From positions 5,022,001-5,086,000 of the forward strand of contig OZ199838.1 of assembly GCA_964304625.1 (NCBI GenBank): DNA of 64,000 bases. The letters are read 5' to 3'. Made by a program: the position numbers and the translations under genes. The notes under the pieces are model-generated. The model worked only from the letters and a program-made list of their open reading frames with translations, was not told where the DNA came from and made no database searches. Positions 1 to 12,043 of this stretch are shown one piece after another. How positions within the stretch are numbered: position 1 is the stretch's first letter; every line of letters begins with the position of its first letter. This DNA comes from Kudoa neothunni (lineage: Eukaryota; Cnidaria).

Positions 1-109
1 AAAATTGGGAGCGAACGGGTTAAATATGAATTAAAACTTAATAAGAAAACTTTATCATAAAGTTTATTTCCAAAGTTCGAATAATCCATCGTAGAGGTAG
101 AGGATTTTT

Positions 110-481
110 CGTAATTTTGAAATGATCACACAAATCAGTAAACGCAGAATAGTTGATGATAAACACGAATTTATTAAGTATTTCGAAAGTAATAAAAACA
201 AAGAGAGTTCAGCTGTGGCTGAAAAACACTTGAATATAAAGACGGTTTTATCATTGGACAGAATATTGACCAGAAAAGAGGAAATTGTCGAATCATTAGA
301 ATATGTTTCAGCATCACTGGAAAAATATTCCATCAATTTACGTCAGGTGCAATTGGATTCTCGTGAGTTTGCCACTGAGCGGTTTTTAACATCGATCATA
401 ACGATCACCCAAGGTAAAAATAATAAAATTTATTCATTGGTACAACTAAATGAGCGAAGCCGTATTTTTCGCGATAGTTAA
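110..481 (+). mobile_element. pogo/Tigger-type transposase N-terminal fragment
   Basis: An open frame from 122 to 481 (119 codons) starts with a basic segment and a helix-turn-helix like the CENP-B/Tigger DNA-binding head: KRRIVDD, then an EFIKYFES helix, then SSAVAEKHLNIK and RKEEIV. In that family this domain binds the terminal repeats. No catalytic domain follows on this strand; the next Tigger piece (1940-2560) is on the other strand, so this is probably a separate truncated copy. The family call rests on pattern recognition of the helix-turn-helix only. Confidence 0.4.
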
Positions 482-779
482 AAGGGTTCATACAACCTCG
501 CATGCGACAATACATAAAATCGGTTACCTACTTTATCTTTCTTATAAAGCTGACATTTTTAACTCATTAAATTCATAGAATGATTTTACAGAGAAGGGTT
601 AAAATATGAAATCATCAAAATACAATTAACAGCTGTTTTTATAAATTTAGTAAATTAACCTATCTAGCTGAAATTTGATTGATGGTTTTAACGAAATATA
701 ACTGGCCCATGCCATTATTTTTTTATATTTCTATGTAGAACTGAGGCACTCTCTATTAGAATAACCCGAAAACCACCAC

Positions 780-1420
780 GTTTTATTTTTTTTCTAATCT
801 TAACTTATGTTACGCCCGTAAGCGGATAGGACGTTCATCTAACGACGAAGCAATGCTATCCTCTAGAGTTTCTACACTTGTCGCGTCACGCGCGTGATAT
901 GGCGTGGTTTTTTTGTTTACAAGGTAAAACCCTTGGCGCAACTATTAGACTGTAGAATTCTGGTTGGTCATACCTCCTCCATTAACGCTTTAGGCACCGC
1001 AGGACGTAACTTGAAACCCCGCCCCTTATCTTCATGCGGTAGTGTGGGACTTTAACCCACTAAACATCGTCGTCTCAGGGCGATCACCACCCCGAACCCT
1101 ATCCCTTTAATGACGTTGGCTCTGTGGGGACTGCAAATTACTTGCCTTTCGATGGGTTCCGGAGATTCAAACTCCTATTCACGCGAATTTAGCTGGCAGT
1201 GTACCCCACTCCACAGCGAGCGTACACTTTAACCACAGCTCCCAAGTATGGGATAGAGACCCACTGACATGGAAGCAGTAGTCCGACCACCAGCGAATTC
1301 GAACCTATTACCTACTAGTTCTGAATCCGAGTATCACGCCGATGTGCTATCTGTCTTCGGCTGCATGATACGGCGTGATATGCATCATGTATTACGCTTT
1401 TTAGAGACTCTACTATCCTC
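780..1420. repeat. GC-richer island of unknown origin with tRNA T-arm-like motifs
   Basis: This stretch is clearly richer in G and C than its surroundings and holds no convincing protein frame. Read on the minus strand it contains several motifs like a tRNA T-arm or pol III B box, near 1297, 1168, 1046 and 1012; the one near 1046 is GTGGG-TTAAAGT-CCCAC, a 5-bp stem with a 7-base loop. No full cloverleaf could be drawn around any of them. A decayed tRNA-derived SINE cluster is possible; so is another repeat. Confidence 0.3.
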
Positions 1421-1939
1421 CTTGCATTTTGTCACATTAGGTAAAATTAATTTTTCTTTTATCGTTTAATTATCATACCTAATGGTTACTGATAATATTT
1501 ATTTTCTAAAATTTAATATCTTTAAAAAATCAAACTATTATACATTTTGAATTATGAAGACGTCATGCGTATTCATATTTGTTTATATATCGCTTTAATG
1601 AATAAAATAAAAAAGTATCAATTACTAGAGAACATTAAAATCCATAATTTGCTGCTCTATTTTTAATCAAGCTTCAAATCTTAGATATGTCCGTAGTTAC
1701 TAAAAATAAAAGTTTAACACAATAAATCATATGATCTAGCAAAACTGTAAATAAGTTTTGGCATTAACACAACATTATATAAAACAATATTCAACTTTCT
1801 GCACTCGAAAAATAAACAAATTAATCCATTTGAAAGAACTTAATTCCATTTATACAATCATCTACTCTTATTAAAATAATATGTTATTTGTAATTATATT
1901 TTCAAATATGTATACCTCAATTTTGATATTAACACATTA
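1421..1939. other. AT-rich stretch, nothing recognised
   Basis: No gene, repeat or regulatory structure was recognised here. Its right side borders the C-terminal end of a Tigger transposase remnant. Confidence 0.5.
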
Positions 1940-2560
1940 TTTCGTCCAGATAATCAATTCCTCTCTGCCGTATACTCCTTCTGCACATAAAAACATTTAA
2001 ATGATTCTTTTGATGATATAAATTCTACCACACGTTCATCTTCGGTTTCAAAATTAGCAGATTCAACAATCAAAGGAGTAAGCTCGTCAAAGTGTTTTGA
2101 TGTAGACATAATGACTTCCTCCTGAATAATTCCGGAATCTCCAGCTGAGAATTCTTTATTTTTAAAATTAATATTTGATGAACGCTCGTATTAATCGGCT
2201 GCAGGAAATCCATATTTTCTGAAACAATTAAAAATAATATCCTTTGCAACACCGTCCCATGATTTTTTATTTAGGAACAATGTTTTAAGCGAATATTGAG
2301 AGGATGTATTTATATAACTGCTAACTGCAGCAATATGGCTTTCAGTTAAAATATTTTTGTAATTTGATTTGATTTTGAAAATGATTCCATGGTCTAATAG
2401 TTGCAAAACGTTTGTTGAATTTTTTGTAAGGATTATAAGAGAGATATTGAACAAATGAATTTCGGCATGGCAAATGGCATTATTAAGAAATAGTAAACTT
2501 TCTTGTATGTCGATTTGAATACATTGTCAAAATTAGAAAAATATTTGGTAAATGTTTTCC
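1940..2560 (-). mobile_element. pogo/Tigger transposase remnant (catalytic and C-terminal part)
   Basis: On the minus strand the frame near 2500 reads LLFLNNAICHAE, matching the family block that carries the second catalytic Asp (usually LDNAPCHP), here with Asn. It continues with STNVLQLLDHGII, the block with the third Asp, and KSWDGVAKDIIFNCFRKYGF, the typical Tigger helix after the catalytic core. A Glu/Asp-rich C-terminal tail can be followed to about 1940. The N-terminal DNA-binding domain and first Asp were not found upstream. The Asp-to-Asn change and missing half mean it is inactive. A motif like the end of the pogo element at 6759-8460 occurs at about 2868-2885. Confidence 0.65.
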
Positions 2561-3925
2561 TAGTCATCCATTCTTTCCTGTTTGATTTGTATTTACTATA
2601 AATGTTTTAGAATTTTTAAAACAAGGTGGTTTTTGTGATTTCCAATCACAAGAGATTCAGTGCAACCACCATGCATAGATGCATACCGCGAAATAGTAAC
2701 TATTTATTAAATTTTTGTTCTCTCGACAAAACATAGCATTAAAAATAATGGACCTCTATGTTGTTAGTAAAATAGTGCAGTTCCGTCAAGGTTATAAATA
2801 CAGTCATCGTTTTTACCTTTGACTTAGTCATTCAATTTAGATTACCAATTTTCTACAAAACTGTAGTCAACATAAGCCGCATCACCATGGGCAGTGATAT
2901 TTCTAAATTCCATCTTGATTTAAAACCAAGAAATCAATCATGGGTCATTGCTACGCTTAGGTTCAATTCTTTGTCAATTGGTTTCTTTCATGTATATCAT
3001 GAGCAGATACTTCAATTTTTTTTATCTCAAGTAATTCACCCGGTCATATACTAAAGTATCGATGTCGTAATTTGAACACTGCTTAAAATTTTTTCTCCCC
3101 GAAAAAGTAAAGCCAGTTTATAAGATAAAACTCTCTCCTCCTAATCAAGATAATATCTAGAGTAGAAATAGAAGGAAGCTTAAATTTACGAAAGGTATTT
3201 TTTATAATACAATTTAGTATACTTTAAAAAAAAACAATAAATTTCTATTTTGGTTCTATTATTTCCCCATTTTTAAATTTTCCAGATATTATAAATGTAA
3301 AAAAAGGCACAACTAAATCCGCCAAAAGCTTAAAAGGTACAGAAAATCGGTTAAGCGCTAATAATAGGAAAGAACCACTTTCCTACGTTCAATTTTTAAA
3401 ATTTCTGTAAATTATTACTAAAACCGACGAATAAATAAAATATATGGTTTAAAATATTAAAATAATATTTTAAGGGAAGAATGTCTGGAATTATCCAAAA
3501 TCGGTTACCTATGGTATAAAAACACAGCGTCTGTCTTCTAAATTAAATGTTTTAATTGCTTTGGTCAACGAGATAATTAGTTTAATGAACAAAACACTAG
3601 TTATAATTGAAAATTGAAATGAAAATTATTGAATCAAAGAATAAGTATAAGATTTGAGGGGAAAATCACTGAAGAGAGCTTTAAACAACCCTGGTTAAAT
3701 AGCCATAATATAGGGAGACAACATACGATAATTAAGAATCGGCAATTTAAATAGCTATAGAAATAAACAATAAAAAATTTCTGTATCTATCTGTAAATTT
3801 CTAATCAAACCACTATACATCGCAAATTCTTTTTTAAATTCATCTTTATTTAAAAGAGATTTAAAAAATTATGGAAATTTTGCTATTCAGAAATCAGCTT
3901 TGCCTCTAAATGCCAAGTAAACGTT
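2561..3925. other. AT-rich intergenic DNA with a possible pogo end motif
   Basis: No protein-coding exon was recognised. Near 2871 the sequence CATAAGCCGCATC resembles GTATAAGCCGCACC at both flanks of the pogo element at 6759-8460, so the Tigger remnant to the left may once have reached here. The rest is low-complexity AT-rich DNA downstream of DUS1L. Confidence 0.35.
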
Positions 3926-5476
3926 TCATTCAATGATTTGGATATTACTCTTAGCAAGCCAAGCGTTTTGTTTTATCATATTTCTTCGTTCTTTCTTTTT
4001 TTTTCTATTTTCAATCACCAATTCTCTGTATTTCTGTTTTTCAACATTGTCGCTATCTTCGGAAAGTTGTTGGTTAATAGTAACGGCTTTATTGATCCCC
4101 CTAAAAGAGCAGTTCATGAAGTTGCCAAAAGACAATGCATATTTACCTAATTATCGGAGAGCATAACCAATATTTAGGTTCTTCGTTTTTTAGGACATCT
4201 TCCTTGAAAAAAATTAATTGAGAAATTAATTAAACAACAAAATTTCACCTACTTCACACAACGACTCTAGCAACTTAATAAAATCTCGTGCTTCTTCAAA
4301 TGTATTGCAGGTGGAAATGGTTACACGATATTCGTAAAACTTATTCAGACTAATCCAAAAATCAATAAAACATAACATCATCTTGAATTTTAAATTACAT
4401 ATGATATAACAGTTTGTAAAGATGACTCCTCCAGTTAAGTGTGGGTGCTTTATATTTTTCAGCAAATTCTAAATATTCGTAGCTAACTTGGATGGCGTTG
4501 GGTGGTGTGTCAGTTTCAAAAATATAAGGATTTGACAGACAACCTTCTACAATACACAAATGTAAAATCCATTCTAAGAATGAGAAACAGTACCTGCAGT
4601 CATAACTCCAACACATTTAGTGTAGTTAACACATTTATCAAAATCATCAAAATATCGGTAATTTCCGTTGGCCACAACAGGAATATTTAGCGCATTTCTA
4701 ATTTAGTTCTCAATCAGCATAAACTAAACCCATACAACATACTTTATAGCAACAATGGTATCCCAACTGGCAAGCCCAGTGTTATGGCCTTTTTGTTCTC
4801 GTGTACGTCCGTGTACAGTCAGCAGCTAAATATCCATGAATAAGTGATGTTTTTTGGAAACTGATTCGTCACTTTACACCCAGATTCTTCAATCATTTTT
4901 GCATACTTAACACTCTTCTCCACACTGTCGAATATTCTAATCTTACAAAATATAGGTATTTTTGCATTTTTCGTAGCTAACGAAACTATATACGGAAAAT
5001 TAATTGTTACGAACAATTCGTATCATTATATAGGGATATGTTGCTACCCATTTGGCTAATCAAATCCCATTCATCCTGTAGAAAACATCCATAATGACCT
5101 AAAAATGAATTAAAGCGAAACTATCTACCAAGACGCAAGAGCTACCCCTCTGAGCAATAATTTGAGGACAACCTAGATTCAGTTCAACAGCATCACACAC
5201 ATTTTCCACCATCTTCGCTGCTTGCATAAATATCTCTGGATTATTGGCACAAAATTGAACAACCAACGGTCGATCACTCTCATCAACTTCCATAAGAGTT
5301 TTACGGTACGATGGGTCTCTAATGAATATAGCAGCATTCAACATTGGTGTGTAACACAGATCAGCACCGTGTTTACGCATAAACATTCTCCACGCCAATT
5401 CGGACATACTCACCATTGGGGCAACAACCCTCAATGGGGTTTTAATCACGACAGGGTTTTCTTTTCCAAACTCCAT
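3926..5476 (-). CDS. DUS1L: tRNA-dihydrouridine synthase 1-like (DUS1L), about 8 small exons
   Basis: DUS1-type enzymes reduce uridine in the tRNA D-loop to dihydrouridine using FMN and NAD(P)H. Exon 1 (5146-5476) begins MEFGKENPV and carries [36 protein letters not shown] and [14 protein letters not shown], the last with the family's active-site Cys. Later exons give [50 protein letters not shown] and VGVMTAEGCLSNP, then a C-terminal exon pair with [10 protein letters not shown], matching the human FHWICQPYIR segment, and a Lys-rich tail ending at 3926. The introns are about 45-62 bp with GT..AG ends and all keep frame. An apparent stop near 4226 lies inside an intron. The Cys-rich C-terminal extension of the human protein is absent. 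The first Met could also be the one at about 5494. Confidence 0.88.
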
Positions 5477-6758
5477 GGCGTGTAGTATGCGCATGCGTAT
5501 ATATAATTTTACATTGGGTTTCAACCTAAAGTTAGCTAATAAATTCTGAGCAAGATTATTCAAATAATTTCGAAACGACAAGAAGTATTTTTATATTTTA
5601 ATTTCAAAGATTTCGTCAAAATACAGGAAATAAAATCAGATAAGGTTTAATTTATGCATATGTTTAATGGCCCCAAAAGAGGCCATTAGGAATTGCCCGA
5701 AATTTTATTCAAGAATCGTTTGTTTCAAAAATTAAATAAAATCTAATTTTAATGAAATAAAGTAAATGAAAGTGTAAATATTCATTGGAAGATAAATACA
5801 ACTTAGGGGTCTAAATGACTCCATGTTATATTAGTGGGTTAAGATTCATGAAATTTTAAATTTTTCTGTAAATATATATCAATTTATAATGAGGTGAAAG
5901 TATAATGGACCTTATTTTCTAGAAATGCTTTCAATAAATAATTGTTCATTTTTTGTTTAAAGATGAGTTAATATCATTGTTGTATTGATATTTATAAAGC
6001 TTCTACATCCACGTCGATCATCAAGAAACCAACGTTGGTCTTGTTAGAAGCGTTTTAGGTAGTGTATCAAAGATAGGGCAAACTCACATATATACTAATT
6101 ATTTTTTGCCGTTATAAACTAAACTGATGAGTGCGTTCATTTGAGATGGAACAAAGTCACTGGCATTACGAGATCCCATCTAACGTAAAACTGTTCTACG
6201 CAGGAAGGAATTATGTGCAGAATAGAATATAAGGGAGCTCATTAATGTTTTTCTTAAAATCAAATATTTGTTAAAATAGCTTACTCTAATAAGATATTTT
6301 TTTGCGTTGATCCATTATATAGCGTTAACATACCATAGATTAGGGAAGAAATATTTTCGGGTAGAGTGGCTTTTTTTTATCATGCACAAACATGTGGGAA
6401 TGAATTTAGAAAAATTATGTCGAATTAACATTCATGGTAAAAAATGAATATTATTTTGTCGTCATTAATACTTGCTTTCCTTTTTTTAAATTTTTGGAAA
6501 ATCTTAAATCAATATCGAGTAATAAATATTCTTTAACTTCGTAGGAAACTAGTAACGCGTCTCACTCAAAGAGAATTGTGTCAAATGGTTAAAATTAATT
6601 TATAAAAGTATAATGTCTTTGAAATAATCCATCATTGTTAAAATTACAATAAGGAAGAAAAACTTACATTTGATAATCTGAAACCTGTCACTCAGCGTTA
6701 TACATAAGGAATTCATTAATTTCCCTAGAAAAAAGGTAATTTATACGATCAATCCTTG
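5477..6758. other. Intergenic AT-rich DNA upstream of DUS1L
   Basis: No gene recognised. A short hairpin lies near 5667-5690 (AATGGCC and GGCCATT arms around an A-rich loop). The DUS1L promoter must lie at the left end, but no clear TATA or initiator can be singled out in such AT-rich sequence. Confidence 0.4.
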
Positions 6759-8460
6759 TGTATAAGCCGCACCCACCATGCCAAACTTATTTTATCCGTT
6801 ACTCCAATACATTCCTTCATTCATTTAACACATTTAACACATTTAATTTAACCTAGTCGCATAAGTCATTCGCTAAGTCTACAGTCTGTGTCTGTCGTCA
6901 CACTCACGCGTTGGCTGGCGGAGTTTCAATCCACCAAAGAGTGGTCTCACCTTTGCAGAGAAAGTGTTACGCCTGCAGTAAATTATAGTAAGCAAGTAAC
7001 GAATCACCCAGCACATTTTTAACTATGTCATTGAGAAGGGAAAAATATGACTCCGTGTTTAAAATGAAAGTTGTGAATGTGGCTTTGGGAACTACCAACC
7101 GAAATGCTGCTGTTTTTGGCATAAATGAAAAGCAAGTTCGCAAATGGAAGAAAGCTCAAGATAGCTTGAAGATGATTCCACAATCAAAATATGCGAGAAG
7201 AGGAAAACAATGTCAATGGCCCGAATTAGAAATCTCCTTAGTTGCTTAGGTAACAGAAACAACATTCAAATTGAGGCTATGAAGTGGTCCAAGAAAAATC
7301 GTGAGTTGTGTCAAAATTTCAAAGCTTCGCGTGGTCGGTTGTGCAGATTCATGACAAGAAATGATTTAGTTTTACGCCAAAAAACGAAACTTGCTCAAAA
7401 GCTACCCAAAGACCTGGAAGATGAAGTAATTTCATTTCAACAATTCATCATAAAACATCGCAAGCATCACAAGTACATTCTCAACAATATTGGAAATATG
7501 GATGAAACTCCAATGTTTTTCGATATGGTTGGGAACAAGACGGTCAACAAAGTCGGAGAAAAAGAAATATGCGTGAAATCAACAGGACACGAGAAGAAAC
7601 ACTTCACTGTGATTTTAACTTGTTTAGCCGACGGAACTAAGTTAAAGCCGATGGTGGTTTTCAAGTGGAACGCATTTTCTTCAAAAGAAAAGTTTCCCCC
7701 TGGCATCGTTGTCCATGTCCATGTACATGAACGTGGTTGGATGAATGCCGAAGAATGTCTGAAGTGGATTAATGACGTATGGTCTAAACGTCCTGGTGGC
7801 TTATTGAAGAAACGGTCGCTTTTGGAGTGGGACAAGTTCAAGTCTCATCTTGTTGAGCGTGTCAAGCAGCGTTCGTGGCAAAATAACACAGACATTACTG
7901 TCATACCTGATGGCTTGATATCGATTCTCCAACCTCTCGATGTTTCACTAAATAAACCTTTCAAAGATAGACTTCGAGCAATGTGGAATGAATGGATGAT
8001 ATCTGGGATCACCAGGTTACTCGTGATAGAAACCTCAATGCCCTTCTTTAAACACTGTGTATCAATGGATTCTGCAAGCCTGGAAGGATTTGAAGCCCGA
8101 AATCATTGTAAAATCTTTCAAGAAATGTTGCATCAGCAATGCAATGGATAGAACAGTAGACGATGTTTTATAGGAGCATGACGAAGAGACTCCACCTTCT
8201 GATTCCGATGAATTCGATCCTTACGACGACACAATTTTACCCCATGAATGAAATCAAGTGCTAGAGATGTCGCATAGTCGCATGACAGTGACCAAGACTA
8301 ATTACTTCATTACTTGAGTACGAATGCTGGATATTTCCTAATGTCTTATTGTTGAATAAATTATTTCTATCATTTGCGCATTCTTAAAGGTACGTTAACC
8401 CCCAAACATAGTGACAAGTTTATAGATATAATTTTTAGACTGCGTGTATAAGCCGCACCC
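6759..8460 (+). mobile_element. pogo-group DNA transposon (POGK-like), decayed
   Basis: The transposase frames run from 7025 to about 8251. The N-terminal helix-turn-helix (KYDSVFKMKVVNVA..NRNAAVFGINEKQVRKWKK) and SKYARRGKQCQWPELE are typical of pogo transposases with a Brinker-type head. The DDD catalytic core shows NMDETPMFFD (first Asp), LLEWDKFKSHL (second) and GLISILQPLDVSLNKPFK (third), and an acidic tail (SDSDEFDPYDD) follows. The frame changes near 7250-7280 and again between about 8000 and 8055, and an in-frame TAG sits near 8190, so it cannot make one intact protein. The motif GTATAAGCCGCACCC flanks the element at 6760-6773 and 8447-8460, but in the same orientation at both ends. 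Confidence 0.8.
7025..8251 (+). pseudogene. pogo transposase pseudogene
   Basis: This is the coding part of the element at 6759-8460. The first block (7025-7249, 74 codons) is the DNA-binding domain; the second (7210-8151) is the catalytic core with all three Asp blocks readable; a third frame holds the last helix (SFKKCCISNAMD) and acidic C-terminus to about 8251. At least two frame changes and one stop interrupt it. The readable core suggests a moderately young insertion. Confidence 0.75.
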
Positions 8461-9797
8461 CAAACTTTTAAACAAAATTTTAGGTTCACGGGCATGGCTT
8501 GTACAATAGGATTTACGGCAATAATTTTTTAGTTAATATTTAATTTTACAGATGATTTTAAATGAAAAGTTTTATTGATAAATCGTTTGAGATTGTTTAT
8601 AACTATTTTTTGCTACACATTGTTATTTGTAAAAAATCAATTTTTTAACTCTGTTGCCAAATGATCATTTAAATGGACAAGAGAAAAAAATGAATCTCTG
8701 CAGGGCTCTATTTTAAATATTTGTTCTAAAATAATTTTAAATGTTAACAATTTTGACTATTAAAAAAATTACAAATAATTTTGATGAATTATAACGCTAG
8801 AAAAAAATCGAACTTTTAAATACCGTTGTTTTCAACATTGTAATTTATTGTTGTGCATAATTGGAACATATTCTATAAATTATTTTTGCTGAAAAATAAC
8901 TATTCATCGTTTTAAAATATTCATATATAATTGACAGGCGGATAAATTAAAGAAAAAATTCCACAAGGATTATTGTTATGTATTATCTAACCAATCATTA
9001 TTGTCATTATTTATAATTATATAATAAAAATACTTCTTAAAAATAAATTTATATACTAAAATTCAATTTGTTGTATTTCAAAGACAAGGTGAAATTTTCA
9101 TGTGATTATTTTACATGCGCATAGGATTTTTATTTAAGGTTCATTTGTTCCTGTTTAGTGACAATGGCTAAACAGAATTTTTTGGACATTTTAACTTTTT
9201 AAATCTTTACAATTAATACTTTTTACATAATATCTTCGGACTGCAAAAAAAAATTCGTCATAGGCGGATTAAATCATCTACTTTTCATCATCATATTATT
9301 GTCTAGTAATCAATTCTTACGAATATTCTTAAAAATAATACACATTTTAATAAGAACAAGTAAAACAGTCACGAAATCTAATGGCTGGTTGCTTACAACA
9401 ACGCTCGTACGATCGACACAGTGAAATCAGCCATGCTTAATTTTACCTAACTTATTCGCGATTCCAGCCCGGTCGAACGAAACTAATCAGTTATTAAATA
9501 ATCAATGTCTGCATTATTGTCTTACAATCCTCAACAGACGGTCAGTTTAAAAACCGACATATAATGCACAAATCTTATTTCCATTTTAGTGTAAGGAAAA
9601 AATTATTAATGGGATGTCGCCCACTTGGATATATTTGGAAAGGGAAGATTTAATTATATTTCAGCAATTATGCAAATATTACGCTCACAAAAACCTCGAT
9701 GAAACCAAATAATATGATCAACTATACTAAGAATGTGCACAACACTATCAACAAAATAATTGGTGCTAGGTTGCGCTTACACACACCTACACATAGT
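8461..9797. other. Intergenic AT-rich DNA between the pogo element and RPL8
   Basis: No gene was recognised. A slightly less AT-rich patch lies at about 9385-9560, downstream of RPL8. It was inspected for small RNA structure and none could be drawn with confidence. Confidence 0.4.
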
Positions 9798-10571
9798 CTA
9801 CTCATCTTTGGCAGTATTTCTAATGGATCCACGAAGACGACCTGTACGACGAGCAGCAATAAGACCGACTTTACGTCCAGGAGGAGCAGTTCTCTTGCAC
9901 GTGGATGGGAAACCAATGTGTTGATGATTACCACCACCATGAGGATGGTCAACAGGATTCATAGCAACACCACGAATTCTGGGCCATATTTTGCTCTTGC
10001 TCTTGTATTTGTGGTAGGCGCGACCGGCTTTGAGAAGAGGTTTTTCACAACGACCACCACCAGCAACAATACCAACCATAGCACGGTTGGTCGAGGGAAG
10101 CAACTTTTTCACACCGGATGGCAACTTAACTCTCGTAACACCTAGATCTTTGTTGTGGCCAACAACCAGAGCGTAGGTTCCAGAAGCACGAGCAATCTTG
10201 CCACGGTCACCAGTTTGGTTCTCAATACAACAAACTGCAGTACCTTCAGGTACACTGCTCAAAGGAAGTGTGTTGCCAATTTGAAGAGTGGCTCTTCTAC
10301 CACAGACTAAAAATTGACCACTGTGCATACCCTCGGTAGCAACAAACAACTCATATCGGGTCTTGTGACGGTATGGATCTCTAAATTTGACTGATGCAAG
10401 AGGTGCTCCTCTACCAGGATCGTGAAGTATATCTTTAATCACTCCACGAATGTATCCTTTTCTTTCGGCGTAGTCCAATGATCTCAATTTGGGTGCACCA
10501 ATTCTTTTATGGACTTTCGCATGAAAAATAGTGGAAGAACCCTTTCTCTGTCCTCTTATAACTCTACCCAT
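9798..10571 (-). CDS. RPL8: 60S ribosomal protein L8 (uL2), intronless and complete
   Basis: This 257-codon frame is uL2, a core protein of the large ribosomal subunit at the base of the peptidyl-transferase centre. It begins [16 protein letters not shown] and holds [56 protein letters not shown] and the family signature [17 protein letters not shown], whose His in the PVDHPHGGG block is highly conserved. It ends KDE. The length equals the usual animal length (about 257) and all blocks are present. It has no intron, unlike its neighbours. Coding G/C content is well above the surroundings, as expected for a highly expressed gene. Nothing suggests decay, so I treat it as the functional copy rather than a retrocopy, although lack of introns leaves that open. 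Confidence 0.97.
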   Translation of the reverse strand: MGRVIRGQRKGSSTIFHAKVHKRIGAPKLRSLDYAERKGYIRGVIKDILHDPGRGAPLASVKFRDPYRHKTRYELFVATEGMHSGQFLVCGRRATLQIGNTLPLSSVPEGTAVCCIENQTGDRGKIARASGTYALVVGHNKDLGVTRVKLPSGVKKLLPSTNRAMVGIVAGGGRCEKPLLKAGRAYHKYKSKSKIWPRIRGVAMNPVDHPHGGGNHQHIGFPSTCKRTAPPGRKVGLIAARRTGRLRGSIRNTAKDE

Positions 10572-11049
10572 TATCTAAATGTTTGATAAATGGTTGAGAT
10601 AAACCAATCTACGATAGTATACCCAATGATGTCAAACTGCAACGACGAACTCAATTGTAGACGAGCGCACGTGAGGTATACACGAGTATTGCCGACAACA
10701 TTCTTCATCTTAAATTTGCTAGTTCATTGTACAAATCATAAGAAACTCAATCAAGAGATTAAAATATTTATTAAAAATGTTTTAACTCATTTTATAAGCC
10801 ATAAACAAAGTCGTAATAGATTCGGTGGTGTATAGCATGTACAATTTAGTATAAATGTATTAACGTGTTAGAATGAGTCATCAACTTCTTCTCAGCTTCT
10901 AAAAATAACTCCTCTTGAAGAAAATCTTTGTATTTTGAAACACCTCGCGCATGCGTGTCAAACGGCGGATATGTAGCTACATTATTTCACGATCAAGTTG
11001 TAGTATAGCAAAGAAATGTATCTTTTAATTATAAATATATTATTTAAAT
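10572..11049. promoter_or_regulatory. Upstream region of RPL8
   Basis: This gap between the RPL8 start and a Tc1/mariner relic should contain the RPL8 promoter. The first 150 bases are less AT-rich than the flanks and include GAGCGCACGTGAGG (about 10661-10674) with a CACGTG E-box. No TATA box or pyrimidine-tract start site could be assigned. The promoter role is inferred from position. Confidence 0.3.
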
Positions 11050-11975
11050 AAGTTTTCAATCATTTGTGATTTAAGACACTTTGCTTGGTATTTCTTTGAA
11101 TTCTTGTAGTAATTTTTTAAATTATCCACGGTAATCCTCTCCGTTGCTTCAATCATACATTGTTTTAATTCATTTTGATTTTTTGGATTTGACAGACGGA
11201 CGATAAACTTCAACTGATGGAATAAATACTCAATTGTGTTTAAGAATGGTGAGTATGGGGAAAAAATAAAATAGTATGTCCCTCCTCAGATATAGAATCT
11301 TGGATAATTGTCGATTTATGGACGGGAACATTATGCAATATTATAAGAGCCTTTGATATATTATTTTGGCGTAAATCTTTTAAGAGATCCAAAATAAAAT
11401 ATTTAAAAACTAGTGTGTTCACACTTCTGTGCTCGATATTAATGTCCATAATTTTTTTGGATTCATCGCGGCAATAAGAGTCACATTCTTAGAACAAATG
11501 GATTACACTCTTAGATTAGCTCATGTTCTTCTTTAAGGCTCAATAATTCCATTACGTCTATATATAAATTATAGAATTGTTTTAAATGGGAATTTTTACT
11601 CTGATCCTTTACGGATATTGTCAGCGCTCTTCCTAACTTAGGGTACCACAGAAATACATTTTAAAGAGTAATTAAAATCGCTAATTGCTTTATTTACACA
11701 TTGTTTAGATACAACAATATTTAATTCTTCACAAATAGCTTCAAGTGATATACTACAGTCATCGATGATTAATTTTTTTGTATGATCTATATGGTCGTCT
11801 ATTAATCTTGATCGTCGATTACCACTCTTCTTGATTCGAGAACAACTCCCAGTTGAATAATACTTTTTTATTATTCTGCTAATAGTACTTTCATGTGCCT
11901 TAACAGCTTCAGCTATTCCTCTGTTTGTTTGGCCTAACTAAGAAAATTTATTTAACTTTTCAAAAGTATCGGGTA
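11050..11975 (-). mobile_element. Tc1/mariner-superfamily transposon relic
   Basis: Minus-strand pieces show a helix-turn-helix (GQTNRGIAEAVKAHESTISRI, about 11870-11950), a basic linker with SCSRIKKSGNRRSRL, and a DDE core fragment ALIILHNVPVHKS followed by GHTILFFP (about 11240-11449). It continues with KFIVRLSNPKNQNELK to about 11060. In Tc1/mariner enzymes the block ILDNVPVHKS carries the second catalytic Asp, replaced here by His, so the copy is dead. Several frame changes are present. Terminal repeats were not identified. Confidence 0.65.
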
Positions 11976-12043
11976 AATTATTTTATGTGAAATAATAATA
12001 ATTCCTCTAATATCGTTTTAATATTTTTAAACTTCATCTATAG

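Noticed and set aside
780-1420. Functional tRNA genes
   Set aside because: Only T-arm-like pieces were found; no full cloverleaf with matching acceptor and anticodon stems could be drawn.
1269-1469. 66-codon plus-strand ORF in the GC-rich patch
   Set aside because: Short, overlaps the repeat-like motifs and has no recognisable family.
4226-4465. The stop near 4226 as the end of DUS1L
   Set aside because: A GT..AG intron removes that stop, and the next exon continues with [19 protein letters not shown], which matches the DUS1L C-terminal region.
9699-10145. 148-codon plus-strand ORF
   Set aside because: It is the reverse strand of RPL8, whose frame is a complete conserved protein.
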